Of a DNA stretch of 64,000 nt, positions 9,356 to 21,545 are shown in pieces. Position numbers and translations under genes: made by a program. The notes below the pieces were generated by a model, which saw only the letters and a program-made list of their open reading frames with translations, had not been told where the DNA came from and searched no databases. The DNA comes from Microbacterium sp. KUDC0406 (GTDB lineage Bacteria > Actinomycetota > Actinomycetes > Actinomycetales > Microbacteriaceae): NCBI RefSeq assembly GCF_021582875.1, contig NZ_CP091138.1, positions 806,001 to 870,000 of the forward strand. Direction: 5' to 3'. Every line of letters begins with the position of its first letter. Positions within the stretch are counted from its first letter, which is position 1.

Positions 9356-9772
9356 ATGGCTACCGAAGAAACCCTCGTCCTGGTCAAGCCCGACGGCGTC
9401 GCCCGCGGTCTGACCGGTGCGATCCTCGCCCGTATCGAGGCGAAGGGCTACGCGCTCGTCGACCTCCGTCTGGTCGAGCCCGACCGCGACCTGCTCGCCG
9501 GGCACTACGCCGAGCACGAGGGCAAGCCCTTCTACGAGCCGCTGATCGAGTTCATGATGTCCGGTCCGTCCGTGGCGATCCGCCTGGCCGGCAACCGCGT
9601 CATCGAGGGCTTCCGCTCGCTCGCCGGCACCACCGATCCGACCACCGCCGCACCCGGCACCATCCGCGGCGACTTCGGGCGTGACTGGGGCCTGCCGGTG
9701 CAGCAGAACCTCGTGCACGGCTCGGACAGCCCCGAGTCGGCCGCCCGCGAGCTGGGCATCTGGTTCGGCTGA
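9356..9772 (+). CDS. ndk: Nucleoside diphosphate kinase
   Basis: Transfers the gamma-phosphate of NTPs to NDPs through a phosphohistidine, balancing nucleotide pools. The 138-residue chain carries the N-terminal TLVLVKPDGVARGL and the active-site histidine in NLVHGSDSPESAARE near the C-terminus, with GTTDPTTAAPGTIRGDF before it. The ATG at 9356 lies one base after the DUF4233 stop. It is the last gene of the ileS operon, followed directly by a strong terminator. Confidence 0.97.
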   Translation: MATEETLVLVKPDGVARGLTGAILARIEAKGYALVDLRLVEPDRDLLAGHYAEHEGKPFYEPLIEFMMSGPSVAIRLAGNRVIEGFRSLAGTTDPTTAAPGTIRGDFGRDWGLPVQQNLVHGSDSPESAARELGIWFG

Positions 9773-9786
9773 ACCCCCGACGAACA

Positions 9787-9816
9787 GAAGGCGCCTCCCG
9801 ATCGGGAGGCGCCTTC
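9787..9816. terminator. Bidirectional intrinsic terminator between ndk and the VKOR gene
   Basis: A perfect hairpin, GAAGGCGCCTCCCG / CGGGAGGCGCCTTC with a tiny loop, in the 58-bp gap between convergent genes. Short T-rich runs lie outside both arms. Confidence 0.9.
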
Positions 9817-9830
9817 TTCGTGTCCGCGGG

Positions 9831-10439
9831 TCAGAACAGCGTGGACAGGATGTTCAGCTGCAGCTGAGCCGCGCCGAAGATGATCACGTAGCCGAGGATC
9901 GAGATCAGCGGAACCCATGCCACGATCGCGTCGCCGAAGCGCTGCAGCGCCTTCCCCGCGAGACCGGCTCGCAGGTTGCGCACGGTCGTGCCGAGGAACA
10001 TCGGGATGACGACGAGGTAGACCAGCGCGCACCAGGGGCACAGGGTGCCGATCACGAAGATGCTCTGGAAGGCCAGCCAGTACACGAAGGAGATGGCGAA
10101 CAGCATCCCGGCGTTGAAGATCCACCAGAACCAGGCCGAGAACCGTGCCTTCGCCAGCAGCGCGAAGCCCACGACGATCGGGGCGGGGAACATCATCAGG
10201 CCCAGGATCGGGTTCGGGAAGCCGAACGTGCTGCCCTGCGGCGAATCGATGTTCTTGCCGCAGTTCAGGATGCTGTTGATGTTGCAGGTGAGCGCGGAGT
10301 CGGGCTTCTGCAGCAGCAGGATGTGGTCCATCTCCAGCGAGAACGCGGCGAGGAGTCCGAGCGCCCCTCCGATGATCAGCGTGAGGGCGAGGGCGAGGTG
10401 CGTCCGGGGCACGACGGCGGGGCTGGGTTCTGAGGCCAT
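9831..10439 (-). CDS. Vitamin K epoxide reductase (VKOR) family membrane oxidoreductase
   Basis: An integral-membrane quinone-linked thiol oxidase. In actinobacteria VKOR reoxidises DsbA-like proteins, replacing DsbB in disulfide formation outside the membrane. The 202-residue chain has about five membrane segments, the loop cysteine pair C52/C60 (CNINSILNC) and the active-site CPWC at 134-137. The ATG at 10439 puts the first helix at residue ~15; in-frame codons farther upstream would add a charged, non-conserved leader. Transcribed towards ndk and separated by the shared terminator. No DsbA partner is nearby. Confidence 0.9.
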   Translation of the reverse strand: MASEPSPAVVPRTHLALALTLIIGGALGLLAAFSLEMDHILLLQKPDSALTCNINSILNCGKNIDSPQGSTFGFPNPILGLMMFPAPIVVGFALLAKARFSAWFWWIFNAGMLFAISFVYWLAFQSIFVIGTLCPWCALVYLVVIPMFLGTTVRNLRAGLAGKALQRFGDAIVAWVPLISILGYVIIFGAAQLQLNILSTLF

Positions 10440-10518
10440 GGTCGGATTATGGCACCCGTGTGTATCAATCATCTGACGCGCGAAAGCGCCCGATGCCGCA
10501 GCCGGCGCGCCGAAGTGC

Positions 10519-10524
10519 GATAAT
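10519..10524 (+). promoter_or_regulatory. Candidate -10 element of the RNase E/G gene
   Basis: GATAAT about 150 bp before the ATG at 10678 implies a long 5' UTR; RNase E mRNAs are often autoregulated through their leaders. The -35 is not obvious. Confidence 0.4.
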
Positions 10525-10677
10525 GGCATGCAGATGCGCAACACTCGCATCGAAGAGACTTCGGGGCCGAGCCCCACGCGGTCCGCGCACACGCCGACCG
10601 TCTGTGAGTTCGCGGCAGTCAGTGCCGCACGAGTTTTCGCGGAGCACGCAGTGCCCCGCGCAGGGAGTACGCCAGAG

Positions 10678-13081
10678 ATGGCCGATGAGAACGATGACAA
10701 CCAGACCCCTATCCTCGACGCCCTGCCGGAGCAGCCGGTAGCGGCCGACTCCGTCGTCGAGGCGGATGCCGCGGCAGGGGAGACCCCGCCGGCGGCCGAG
10801 GAGGCCGCGCCTGTCGAGGCCGGGGCATCCGAGCCTGAGCGCGAGATCGCGGCAGAGCAGACACAGGATGCCGCCGCGCCGGTTGCCGCCGAGCCGGCTG
10901 CCGCGGCTGAGTCGAGTGCTGCCGCCGAGCCGGCTGCCGCGGCTGAGTCGAGTGCTGCCGCCGAGCCCGGCGAGCCGGAGAAGTCCGAGCCGCAGCCCGT
11001 CACCGCGGTGACCCTGGGGCTCCTGCCCGAGGTGTTCGTGTCGAAGGTGTCGACGCAGCTGCACTTCTACGCACCCGAGATCGTGCCGCTGCCCGCCCGT
11101 CGCGACGACGAGCAGGACGGCGAGGCCGGTGGCCGCCGCCGGGCGCCGCCGTCGTGGTGAGGGCGACGAGGAGCGTTCTGAGCCCCGCCAGCGTCAGCGC
11201 GTCGTCGAGTACATCACCGAGCCGAAGGCGATCAAGGGGTCGACCCGCCTCGAGGCGAAGAAGCAGCGCCGCCGCGACGGCCGTGACGCCGGTCGCCGTC
11301 GTCCGGTGGTCACGGAGGCCGAGTTCCTGGCCCGCCGCGAGTCCGTCGACCGCAAGATGGTCGTCCGCTCGAAGAACGGCCGCACCCAGATCGGCGTCCT
11401 CGAGGACGGCGTGCTCGTCGAGCACTATGTCGCCCGCAACCAGGACGCGTCGCTGATCGGCAACGTCTACCTGGGCCGCGTGCAGAACGTGCTGCCCAGC
11501 ATGGAGGCCGCCTTCGTCGACATCGGGCGCGGCCGCAACGCCGTGCTGTACTCCGGCGAGGTGGACTGGGACGGCGTCGAGACCGGCAACCAGCCGCGTC
11601 GCATCGAGCTCGCCCTCAAGCCGGGCGACCGCGTGCTGGTGCAGGTCACCAAGGATCCGGTGGGCCACAAGGGCGCCCGTCTGACGAGCCAGATCTCGCT
11701 GCCCGGCCGCTACCTCGTGTACGTGCCGAACGGCTCGATGAACGGCATCTCCCGCAAGCTGCCCGACAACGAGCGCGCGCGCCTGAAGCGCATCCTCAAG
11801 GAGGTGCTGCCGGAGTCGTCAGGCGTGATCGTCCGCACCGCGGCCGAGGGCGCCACCGAGGAGCAGCTCACCCGCGACGTGCAGCGCCTGACGTCGCAGT
11901 GGGAGCACATCCAGAAGCTCGTCGAGTCGCAGTCGGCCCCGTCGCTGCTGCACGCGGAACCCGACCTCCTGGTCAAGATCGTCCGCGACGTCTTCAACGA
12001 GGACTTCACGAAGATGCTCATCCAGGGCGAGGACGCGCAGCGCACCATCCGCGCCTACCTCGAGAGCGTCGCCCCGGACCTGCTCGAGCGCGTCGAGTCG
12101 TACGAGGACGAGACCGACCCGTTCGACGCGTTCCGCATCACCGAGCAGATCGAGAAGGCGCTGGACCGCAAGGTCTGGCTGCCCTCCGGCGGTTCGCTGG
12201 TGATCGACCGCACCGAGGCCATGACGGTCGTCGACGTCAACACCGGCAAGTTCGTCGGCTCCGGCGGCAACCTCGAGGAGACCGTCACCAAGAACAACCT
12301 CGAGGCGGCCGAGGAGATCGTCCGCCAGCTGCGGCTGCGCGACATCGGCGGCATCATCGTCGTCGACTTCATCGACATGGTGCTCGAGTCCAACCGCGAC
12401 CTCGTGCTGCGCCGCCTGGTGGAGTGCCTGAGCCGCGACCGCACGAAGCACCAGGTCGCCGAGGTCACGTCGCTCGGCCTCGTTCAGATGACCCGCAAGA
12501 AGCTCGGCCTCGGACTGCTGGAGACGTTCAGCGAGCCGTGCGAGATCTGCGCGGGCCGCGGCGTCATCGTGCACCACGATCCGGTCGTGAAGCACCGCTC
12601 CACCGGCGGCTCGTCCGGCGGTCAGGGGCGTCGCTCGCGAGGTGGCAGCGGCGGAGGCGGCAACGGCGGCGGAAGCAGTGCCAACAGCCAGCCTGCTCAG
12701 GCCGCCGCTGCCGCCAACGGCGGCACGCACAGCATCACCGAGGGGGCGAAGTCGGCCCTCGCGCAGATCGCCGCATCGACGATCGTCCCCAGCGTCGAGG
12801 GAGTGCACGTCGAGCCCGAGCAGGCGGCGGAGCAGGCGCCCGAGCAGGCTCCGGAGCGCAAGAAGCGCAAGAAGCGCTCCTCAGAGCGCAAGGGGCCGAA
12901 GACCGAGACCGAGCAGCTGCTCGACTCGGTGCTCGATGCCCTTCCCGAGCCGAAGGCTCCCGGCCAGGGCCGCAACCGTCGTCGCGTGACGACCGCGGCG
13001 CTCTCGGGCACGCCCGTCGTGCGCCCCGAGCCCGTCGCCGACGCGTCAGCGCCGGTCGCGGGCGGGGATGCGCAGTCCTGA
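10678..13081 (+). CDS. rne: Ribonuclease E/G (frameshifted in the N-terminal third)
   Basis: A single-strand endoribonuclease of mRNA decay and rRNA/tRNA processing. After an acidic, Ala/Glu-rich disordered N-terminus (~160 residues) and an Arg-rich patch come the S1 domain (IGNVYLGRVQNVLPSMEAAFVDIG), the catalytic RNase H-like/DNase I-like region (VVDVNTGKF, IIVVDFIDM) and the Zn-link cysteines CEICAGRG. A Gly/Ser-rich and basic C-terminal tail follows. One extra G in 11141-11143 breaks the frame; removing it gives 800 residues. The N-terminal extension resembles actinobacterial RNase E/G. The 3' end overlaps the convergent DUF4031 gene by 36 bp. Confidence 0.93.
10885..10967 (+). repeat. 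36-bp in-frame tandem repeat in rne
   Basis: Two identical 36-bp units (10885-10920 and 10921-10956) plus 11 bp of a third encode AAEPAAAAESSA twice in the disordered N-terminal region. Copy number may vary between strains. Confidence 0.9.
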
Positions 13082-13312
13082 CGCGATCAGCCTCGTGACG
13101 AGCTCCTTGCCGCCCACGTGCTCCGCACCGGCGGCGATGAGCTTCGGTACGAGGTCTTCGGGGACGTCGTAGTGATCGCGGTCGAACGCTCGCGCCGGCA
13201 CGCCCTGCGCGAGCGCGAAGGCGTGCAGTTCGTCGAGACTGCTGTCGCTGGCCAGGTGCGCCCACAGTCGTCCGTGCGCGGGCCAGAGCGGATCGTCGAC
13301 GAGTACAGCCAT
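13046..13312 (-). CDS. DUF4031 protein
   Basis: A small 88-residue protein (MAVLVDDPLWPAHGRLWAHL, then DELHAFALAQGVP and FDRDHYDVPEDLV) matching the DUF4031 family, found widely in actinobacteria and without a known biochemical role; conserved Asp/His residues hint at metal or nucleotide binding. It converges on rne and its 3' end overlaps the rne stop region on the opposite strand. Confidence 0.8.
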   Translation of the reverse strand: MAVLVDDPLWPAHGRLWAHLASDSSLDELHAFALAQGVPARAFDRDHYDVPEDLVPKLIAAGAEHVGGKELVTRLIASGLRIPARDRR

Positions 13313-13395
13313 GACGCGATCCTAAGGCGGATGCGGGGCGGGGCCTCGGCGGGCCGGTTCCTGAGCCCGGCCTGCGGACACACCTCCGGCTCGCT

Positions 13396-13424
13396 TTGCG
13401 ACAGGGTGCGGCATCCGGTAAAGT
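13396..13424 (+). promoter_or_regulatory. Promoter of rplU-rpmA
   Basis: TTGCGA (13396-13401), a 17-bp spacer, then TAAAGT (13419-13424). It drives a ~145-nt leader ahead of rplU. Confidence 0.7.
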
Positions 13425-13430
13425 AGTCCC

Positions 13431-13573
13431 TTGGTGCGCGAGCCCGGTCGTCCCCACGGGATGACGGGGACAAGTCCTGCATCCGCATCCGTCGCCAGGG
13501 CGACGATCGCAGGCAACAGTCTTCCCGTGAGAGATTCCGGAGCCCCAGGGCTCCCTGACGAAACAGGTACGAA
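13431..13573 (+). promoter_or_regulatory. Structured rplU 5' leader
   Basis: About 140 nt with several nested GC hairpins (GTCCCCACGGGATGACGGGGAC at 13451-13472; GGAGCCCCAGGGCTCC near the 3' end). Position and structure suggest ribosomal-protein autoregulation, as seen for L21 leaders elsewhere; a match to a known family is not shown. Confidence 0.4.
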
Positions 13574-13882
13574 GTGGTTTACGCAGTTGTGCGCGCCGGT
13601 GGGCGGCAGGAGAAGGTCGAGGTCGGCACGATCGTTCAGCTCGACCGTGTTCAGGCTGCCCAGGGCGAGAAGATCGAGCTGCCGGCTGTGCTGCTCGTCG
13701 ATGGCGCAACGGTGACCACCGACGCCGACAAGCTGGCGAAGGTCAAGGTGACCGCCGAGGTCATCGGCAACCTGCGCGGCCCGAAGATCGTCATCCAGAA
13801 GTACAAGAACAAGACCGGCTACAAGAAGCGCCAGGGGCACCGTCAGGAGCTCACGCGCGTCAAGATCACCGGCATCAAGTAA
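13574..13882 (+). CDS. rplU: 50S ribosomal protein L21
   Basis: A structural protein of the large ribosomal subunit that binds 23S rRNA. The 102-residue protein [21 protein letters not shown]...[24 protein letters not shown] has the L21 signature at its C-terminus. GTG start. rpmA follows 20 bp downstream, the usual L21-L27-Obg order. Confidence 0.97.
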   Translation: MVYAVVRAGGRQEKVEVGTIVQLDRVQAAQGEKIELPAVLLVDGATVTTDADKLAKVKVTAEVIGNLRGPKIVIQKYKNKTGYKKRQGHRQELTRVKITGIK

Positions 13883-13902
13883 GCACCAAGAGGAGCTGAG
13901 AA

Positions 13903-16579
<2,677 letters not shown>

Positions 16580-16596
16580 GAGAGCGTCTTCCTCCC

Positions 16597-16683
16597 GGTC
16601 GTTGAGCGAGCGAAGCGAGACGAAACGCCTTCAGCCGACGTGAGAGCGTTTCGTCTCGCCCCTTCGTCGCTCGCTCAACGACC
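16597..16683. repeat. Dispersed repeat B, large inverted-repeat element
   Basis: The left arm (16597-16628) starts GGTCGTTGAGCGAGCG and ends CGAAACGC; the right arm (16646-16683) is its near-complement, ending CGCTCAACGACC. The transcript would form a ~32-bp imperfect hairpin between proB and proA, a REP/BIME-like layout. Another copy ends pabB at 60974. Confidence 0.85.
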
Positions 16684-16737
16684 AGCGGGGGCGTCACAAC
16701 CGCCTTCGGCGCGTCCGCCCGCGGATAGGCTGACCCC

Positions 16738-18003
16738 ATGAGTGCCGACACCCTCACCGACACCGCTCAGGACCGCCTGGTGCGCGCGAAGGACGCGTCC
16801 CGCGAGGTGGCCCGGCTCACCAGTGGCGACAAGGCGCGCATCCTGCATGCGATCGCCGATGCGATCGAGGACGAGTCGCCGAGGATCATCGCCGCGAACG
16901 GCGAGGACATCGCCCGGGGCGCGGCCGACGGCATCGGCGACGCCCTCATCGACCGGCTGCGACTGGACGAGAGGCGTGTCGCCTCCCTGGCATCCGCCGT
17001 CCGCGACGTGGCGGCTCTGCCCGACCCGATCGGCCGGGTCGTCGGCGGGCATCGGATGCCGAACGGCGTCGCCCTCGAACAGGTGCGGGTCCCGTTCGGG
17101 GTCATCGGCGCGATCTACGAGGCCCGGCCCAACGTCACGGTCGACATCGCCGCGCTCGCCCTGCGCGCGGGCAACGCCGTCGTGCTGCGCGGCGGCAGCG
17201 CGGCCCGCAGCTCGAACACGGTGCTCGTGCAGGTCATGCGCGACGCTCTGCTCGCGCAGGGCGTGACGCCCGAGGCGATCCAGACCGTCGACGACTTCGG
17301 ACGCGACGGGGCGAAGGCGCTCATGCACGGGCGGGGATTCGTCGACGTGCTGGTGCCGCGCGGCAGCGCCGGCCTCATCCAGACGGTCGTCACCGAATCG
17401 ACGGTGCCGGTGATCGAGACCGGCGCCGGGGTGGTGCACATCGTCTTGGACAGCACGGCTCCCGAGGACTGGGCGCGCGACATCGTGGTGAATGCGAAGG
17501 TGCAGCGCCCCAGCGTGTGCAACGCGGTGGAGACCGTGCTCGTGCTGAGGGATGCGGCGGCGCGGCTGGTCCCTGTGGTCGCCGGCGCGCTGCAGGCGCA
17601 GGGCGTGACGGTGCACGGCGATGCCGCGACCGCAGCTCTTGCCGCGGACATCGTGCCGGCGACGGACGAGGACTGGGCGACCGAGTATCTCAGCCTGGAC
17701 GTGTCGATGCGCGTCGTCGACGATCTCGACGACGCGCTGGAGCACATCCGGCGCTACAGCACCGGGCACACCGAGTCGATCATCACCACCGACGTGCGCA
17801 ACGCCGAGCGGTTCCTGTCCGAGGTCGACTCCGCCGTCGTCATGGCCAACGCGTCCACGCGGTTCACCGACGGTGCGGAGTTCGGGTTCGGTGCGGAGGT
17901 GGGCATCTCCACTCAGAAACTGCACACCAGGGGCCCGATGGGACTCTCCGAGCTGACCAGCACGAAATGGCTCGCGCGAGGGGCGGGTCAGATCCGCGCC
18001 TGA
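16738..18003 (+). CDS. proA: Gamma-glutamyl phosphate reductase
   Basis: An NADPH-dependent reductase turning glutamyl-5-phosphate into glutamate semialdehyde, the second step of proline synthesis. A 421-residue aldehyde-dehydrogenase fold: GVIGAIYEARPNVT, then VLRGGSAARSSN, the catalytic cysteine in QRPSVCNAVET and the C-terminal FGFGAEVGISTQKLHTRGPMG. Full length. The preceding repeat-B hairpin may uncouple it from proB. Confidence 0.96.
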   Translation: MSADTLTDTAQDRLVRAKDASREVARLTSGDKARILHAIADAIEDESPRIIAANGEDIARGAADGIGDALIDRLRLDERRVASLASAVRDVAALPDPIGRVVGGHRMPNGVALEQVRVPFGVIGAIYEARPNVTVDIAALALRAGNAVVLRGGSAARSSNTVLVQVMRDALLAQGVTPEAIQTVDDFGRDGAKALMHGRGFVDVLVPRGSAGLIQTVVTESTVPVIETGAGVVHIVLDSTAPEDWARDIVVNAKVQRPSVCNAVETVLVLRDAAARLVPVVAGALQAQGVTVHGDAATAALAADIVPATDEDWATEYLSLDVSMRVVDDLDDALEHIRRYSTGHTESIITTDVRNAERFLSEVDSAVVMANASTRFTDGAEFGFGAEVGISTQKLHTRGPMGLSELTSTKWLARGAGQIRA

Positions 18004-18064
18004 GCACTAGACTGGGGTGGTCTTTCTCCGCGAAGCGGGGAACCCGGTCAGAAACGGAGTCACG

Positions 18065-18289
18065 ATGAATCTCGTCGCACAGGTCGCGATGGCAGCAGCA
18101 GAGACGGAGCACCACGGCAACATCGCCGCCGAGACCGTCATCTTCGGCATCATCGCCGCGGCGGTGTTCGCAGCGCTCGCTCTCGTGACGCTCTCGTACA
18201 AGAACGTCGCGAACCGCCACTCGGCCAAGGCCGAGGCCTATGCGCAGCGCCACGGCAAGGACGGTCACAAGGCGGGGCACGGCCACTGA
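18065..18289 (+). CDS. Small single-pass membrane protein
   Basis: A 74-residue protein with one membrane helix ([20 protein letters not shown]) and a basic His/Lys-rich C-terminus ([12 protein letters not shown]) on one side. It sits between proA and nadD, an order I recall from Microbacteriaceae. No function is known; the His-rich tail could bind metal. The ATG at 18065 has GGAG upstream. Confidence 0.7.
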   Translation: MNLVAQVAMAAAETEHHGNIAAETVIFGIIAAAVFAALALVTLSYKNVANRHSAKAEAYAQRHGKDGHKAGHGH

Positions 18290-18302
18290 GGCCACCTTCC
18301 AC

Positions 18303-18905
18303 ATGGAGACATCCACTCGACGCGCTCCGCGCATCGGCGTGATGGGCGGGACCTTCGATCCGATTCATCATGGCCACCTGGTCGCGGCCAGCGAGGTCGC
18401 CCACTCGTTCGATCTGGACGAGGTCGTCTTCGTGCCGACAGGGCAGCCGTGGCAGAAGAAGGATGTCTCGCTGAGCGAGCACCGGTACCTGATGACGGTG
18501 ATCGCGACGGCCTCCAACCCTGATTTCACCGTCAGCCGCGCCGACATCGACCGCGACGGACCGACGTACACGATCGACACCCTGAAGGATCTTCAGCGCG
18601 AAAGGCCCGATGCTGAGCTGTTCTTCATCACAGGTGCGGATGCCGTAGCGCAAATTCTCAGTTGGAGAGACCATGATGAGTTGTGGGACTTGGCTCATTT
18701 CGTCGCCGTCTCGCGCCCAGGGCACGTCCTGAGCACGGACGGACTCCCGAGTGACGATGTGAGCCAGCTCGAGGTTCCGGCGCTGTCGATCTCGTCGACG
18801 GACTGCCGGGAACGGGTGCGCTCCGGCGAACCCGTCTGGTACCTCGTTCCCGACGGAGTCGTCCAATACATCGCGAAGCATCATCTGTATCGGAGCAGGG
18901 CATGA
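18303..18905 (+). CDS. nadD: Nicotinate-nucleotide adenylyltransferase
   Basis: Adenylates nicotinate mononucleotide to NaAD in NAD synthesis. The 200-residue chain has the nucleotidyltransferase motif [12 protein letters not shown] at the N-terminus and a C-terminal [10 protein letters not shown] (ISxTxxR-type). The start lies 13 bp after the small membrane protein and the stop overlaps the next gene (ATGA), so the proA-nadD-rsfS block is probably one transcript. Confidence 0.95.
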   Translation: METSTRRAPRIGVMGGTFDPIHHGHLVAASEVAHSFDLDEVVFVPTGQPWQKKDVSLSEHRYLMTVIATASNPDFTVSRADIDRDGPTYTIDTLKDLQRERPDAELFFITGADAVAQILSWRDHDELWDLAHFVAVSRPGHVLSTDGLPSDDVSQLEVPALSISSTDCRERVRSGEPVWYLVPDGVVQYIAKHHLYRSRA

Positions 18906-20002
18906 GTACATCGGATCAGAACGGAGGGGCACCGCTGACGCGCAAGCAGATGCGGGAGCTCCGGCTGACCGGTTCGACGCCGGTCATCGAAGAGGCGGCC
19001 GCCGAACCGGCGGCCCCTGTCGCGCCCGTCATCCCGCGCGCTGCGGAGCCGGCGCCGGTCCCGCCGGCACCCGTGCCCGATGCAGCGGTCGACCTCGGCA
19101 CGACTCCGCTGACCCGTCGTCAGGCTCGTGAGCAGGAGCGCATCCGGACCGCATCCGTCCCGGTGATCGCCCCTGTGCAGCTGAACGAGCCGATCGCCGC
19201 GCAGGTGCCGGCGACGATCGGCGCCGGTGGCGCGCCGGCCGCAGCCCCGGTGGCCCCGACCAGGGAGCCGCACCCCGAGATGGTGTCCGAACTGCCCGAC
19301 TTCCCGGTGGCCGAGACGACCAGCGCCCCCGAGCCTGCCACGCCCCGGCGGACCGGCCAGGACGCCCTCGCCGCGATCTTCGAGACCGCGGCGCCCGCAC
19401 AGCCTGCCGCTGCCGAGGAATCCGCTCCCGAGGAGGAGCCCGCTCCTGTCGATGAGGTGCCGCAGGCGCCCGGTCACCAGGCGGCTCCCGCGGAGACCTC
19501 CCGCACCCAGGTCAACCCCGACTTCGGACGCTCGGTCACGGAGCAGCCCTCCAGCATCCCGGCGTTCTCCGGAACGTTCGACGACATCGTCGGCGACTCC
19601 GCCGGTTCCCAGCACTCCGCGCCGAGCGCGCTGATCTTCACCCAGGGCCCGACCGAGGCCTCGCTGTCGGGTCCGGTCGCCTCGACGGGTGAGGTGCTCG
19701 TGACCGGCTCCTATGAGCTTCCTCGCGGCATCGGATCGCAGGGCCACGCCGTAGGTGCCGCTGACGGCAAAGAGGTGGACGCCGTGCTCATCGACGGCGA
19801 GCTGCCGGCAACCTCGTCGCCCACCCCGATCGCCGCGAGCTCCGCGGTGAGCACCTCCAAGCCCGCCGGCGAGGTCATCCGTCCTCCGGCTCCCGAGAAG
19901 GGCAACCGCCTCATGATGACTCTGGCGATCGTCGCCGGTGGTCTCGCGCTCCTGCTGGGTGCCGCGCTGATCATCGCCTTCAGCACGAACGTGTTCGGCT
20001 GA
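18902..20002 (+). CDS. Ala/Pro-rich protein with a C-terminal membrane anchor
   Basis: A 366-residue protein, mostly low-complexity Ala/Pro/Glu and so probably disordered, with one C-terminal helix ([23 protein letters not shown]). A motif of the form PLTRxQxRExxxxx(S)xPVI occurs twice (residues ~10-27 and ~62-82), suggesting a repeated short linear binding motif. Coupled to nadD (ATGA) and rsfS (TGATG). No enzymatic domain was recognised and the function is unknown. Confidence 0.7.
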   Translation: MSTSDQNGGAPLTRKQMRELRLTGSTPVIEEAAAEPAAPVAPVIPRAAEPAPVPPAPVPDAAVDLGTTPLTRRQAREQERIRTASVPVIAPVQLNEPIAAQVPATIGAGGAPAAAPVAPTREPHPEMVSELPDFPVAETTSAPEPATPRRTGQDALAAIFETAAPAQPAAAEESAPEEEPAPVDEVPQAPGHQAAPAETSRTQVNPDFGRSVTEQPSSIPAFSGTFDDIVGDSAGSQHSAPSALIFTQGPTEASLSGPVASTGEVLVTGSYELPRGIGSQGHAVGAADGKEVDAVLIDGELPATSSPTPIAASSAVSTSKPAGEVIRPPAPEKGNRLMMTLAIVAGGLALLLGAALIIAFSTNVFG

Positions 20003-20379
20003 TGCAGGCATTCGAGAACTCGGTGCAGATGCTGCAGGTCGCCGCGCAGGCCGCGATCGACAAGGGCGGAGAGGATCTGGTCGCCCTCGACGTCTCCGAA
20101 CCGCTGCCGCTGGTCGACATCTTCCTGCTCGTCACCGGTAACAGCGAGCGCAACGTCGCCGCCATCGCCGATGAGGTCGAGGACCGCCTGCTCGAGGCGG
20201 GGCACCGGCGCGTGCGCCGGGAGGGCCGCGCCGAGGCGCGCTGGGTGCTGCTGGACTTCGGCGACCTCATCGTGCACGTGTTCCACTCCGAGGAGCGCAC
20301 GTACTACGGCCTGGAGCGCCTCTGGAAGGACTGCCCGACGGTTCCGATCGCGGCGGCCGAGCCGATCGAACGCGCCTGA
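20002..20379 (+). CDS. rsfS: Ribosomal silencing factor RsfS
   Basis: Binds ribosomal protein L14 and blocks subunit joining in slow growth. The 125-residue protein has the family core ALDVSEPLPLVDIFLLVTGNSERNVAAIADEVEDRL and WVLLDFGDLIVHVFHSEERTYYGLERLW. The start overlaps the upstream stop by one base (TGATG). The nadD-rsfS linkage is common across bacteria. Confidence 0.96.
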   Translation: MQAFENSVQMLQVAAQAAIDKGGEDLVALDVSEPLPLVDIFLLVTGNSERNVAAIADEVEDRLLEAGHRRVRREGRAEARWVLLDFGDLIVHVFHSEERTYYGLERLWKDCPTVPIAAAEPIERA

Positions 20380-20381
20380 CG

Positions 20382-21071
20382 ATGGCCGTCCACCTCGTCA
20401 CCGGCGCGGGATCGGGGATCGGTGCCACGCTCGCGCACCGGCTTCAGCAGCGCGGTGACGAGCTCGTGCTGCTGGCGCGGGATGCCGGCAGGGCACGTCA
20501 GATCGCCGCGGAGTTCCCCGGCGCATCGATGCTCGTCGGCGACCTCGCCCAGCCCGAGAGGCTCTCGTGGGCGCTCTCGAAGCAGACGGTCCCGGAGCGG
20601 ATAGACGGGGTCGTGCATGCCGCGGGCGTCGTCGACCTGGGTCCCGTCGGCGATCTGCCCGTGGCGCTGTGGGAGCAGCAGCTCGCCGTGAACCTCACAG
20701 GACCGGCTGAGCTCACCAGGCTGCTGCTGCCGGTGCTGCGCGTCTCGCGGGGACAGATCGTGTTCGTCAACTCGGGCGCCGGCCTGCACGCGCACGCCGG
20801 CTGGTCGGCGTACGCGGCCTCGAAGCACGGGCTGAAGGCCCTCGCCGACGCGCTCCGCGAGGAGGAGCGCACGCACGGCGTGCGCGTCACATCGGTCTTC
20901 CCCGGCCGCACGGCCACACCCATGCAGGAACGGGTGCACCAGCAGGAGGGGCAGGAGTACCGACCGGAGCGGTTCATCGATCCGGAGTCCGTGGTGTCGG
21001 CGATCCTCACCGCTCTCGATCTTCCGCGCGACGCCGAGATCACCGACCTCACGGTGCGCCCGGGCGGGTGA
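20382..21071 (+). CDS. Short-chain dehydrogenase/reductase
   Basis: A classical SDR of 229 residues: NAD(P)-binding TGAGSGIGATL at residues ~7-17, the adapted NAG region HAAGVVD, catalytic Ser in NSGAG and YAASK (Tyr/Lys), and PGRTATPM after the active site. Substrate unknown. It starts 2 bp after rsfS and probably ends the operon before tRNA-Ala. Confidence 0.9.
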   Translation: MAVHLVTGAGSGIGATLAHRLQQRGDELVLLARDAGRARQIAAEFPGASMLVGDLAQPERLSWALSKQTVPERIDGVVHAAGVVDLGPVGDLPVALWEQQLAVNLTGPAELTRLLLPVLRVSRGQIVFVNSGAGLHAHAGWSAYAASKHGLKALADALREEERTHGVRVTSVFPGRTATPMQERVHQQEGQEYRPERFIDPESVVSAILTALDLPRDAEITDLTVRPGG

Positions 21072-21165
21072 GCGCGAAACTCCCGGGATGCCCCTCCGAT
21101 TCGCGTGCGTCCGGAATCGTGTTGTAAGCTGAACGGGTTGCCGCGGAGAGATCCACGGCGATTCT

Positions 21166-21241
21166 GGGCCTGTGGCGCAGCTGGTAGCGCACCTGCATGG
21201 CATGCAGGGGGTCAGGGGTTCGAGTCCCCTCAGGTCCACCA
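21166..21241 (+). tRNA. tRNA-Ala(GGC)
   Basis: The cloverleaf can be drawn: acceptor GGGCCTG / CAGGTCC (one G-U), anticodon stem CCTGC / GCAGG with loop ATGGCAT (anticodon GGC), T-arm AGGGG TTCGAGT CCCCT, and an encoded CCA end. TAAGCT about 40 bp upstream may be the -10. Confidence 0.97.
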
Positions 21242-21545
21242 TAAGAGTCTTACTCGAATCACGGTCATCGTAGATGCCGGTGAGGACTGCTTCAGTAAGT
21301 TCCGATAGATCTGGCGCCAAGAGACCGTCCGTGTGGGCGGTCTCTCTTGGTTTCGACCCTGTCTGGCGCGGACCCGGCTTGAGCGCTTGTGCCGGCCGCT
21401 GAGCGCCCCAGATCGGCGGCGTAGGCCGTCCGGCCCCGGGGAGAAGCGCGGCCGGGCGTATCGGGCGGGCAAGCCTCTCCTCGAGCTGCGAGATGAAGTC
21501 GGCCTCGGGCGAGCCCGGAAGCACGTCGACCCGTTCCCGTGACGC
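21242..21545. other. Gene-free spacer after tRNA-Ala
   Basis: Apart from the terminator hairpin, no coding sequence could be supported; the open frames have no recognisable motifs. No integrase gene or repeated tRNA 3' end was seen, so an attachment site is not supported. Confidence 0.5.
21318..21351 (+). terminator. Intrinsic terminator downstream of tRNA-Ala
   Basis: CCAAGAGACCG / CGGTCTCTCTTGG hairpin (one bulge) followed by TTT. Confidence 0.75.

Noticed and set aside
10885..10967. CRISPR-like or regulatory DNA repeat
   Set aside because: The units are 36 bp, in frame, and encode a low-complexity Ala/Glu stretch in a disordered region of RNase E/G; there is no spacer variation.
21166..21545. 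Integration site or genomic island inserted at tRNA-Ala
   Set aside because: The tRNA is intact with CCA, and no integrase or duplicated 3' tRNA segment was found downstream.
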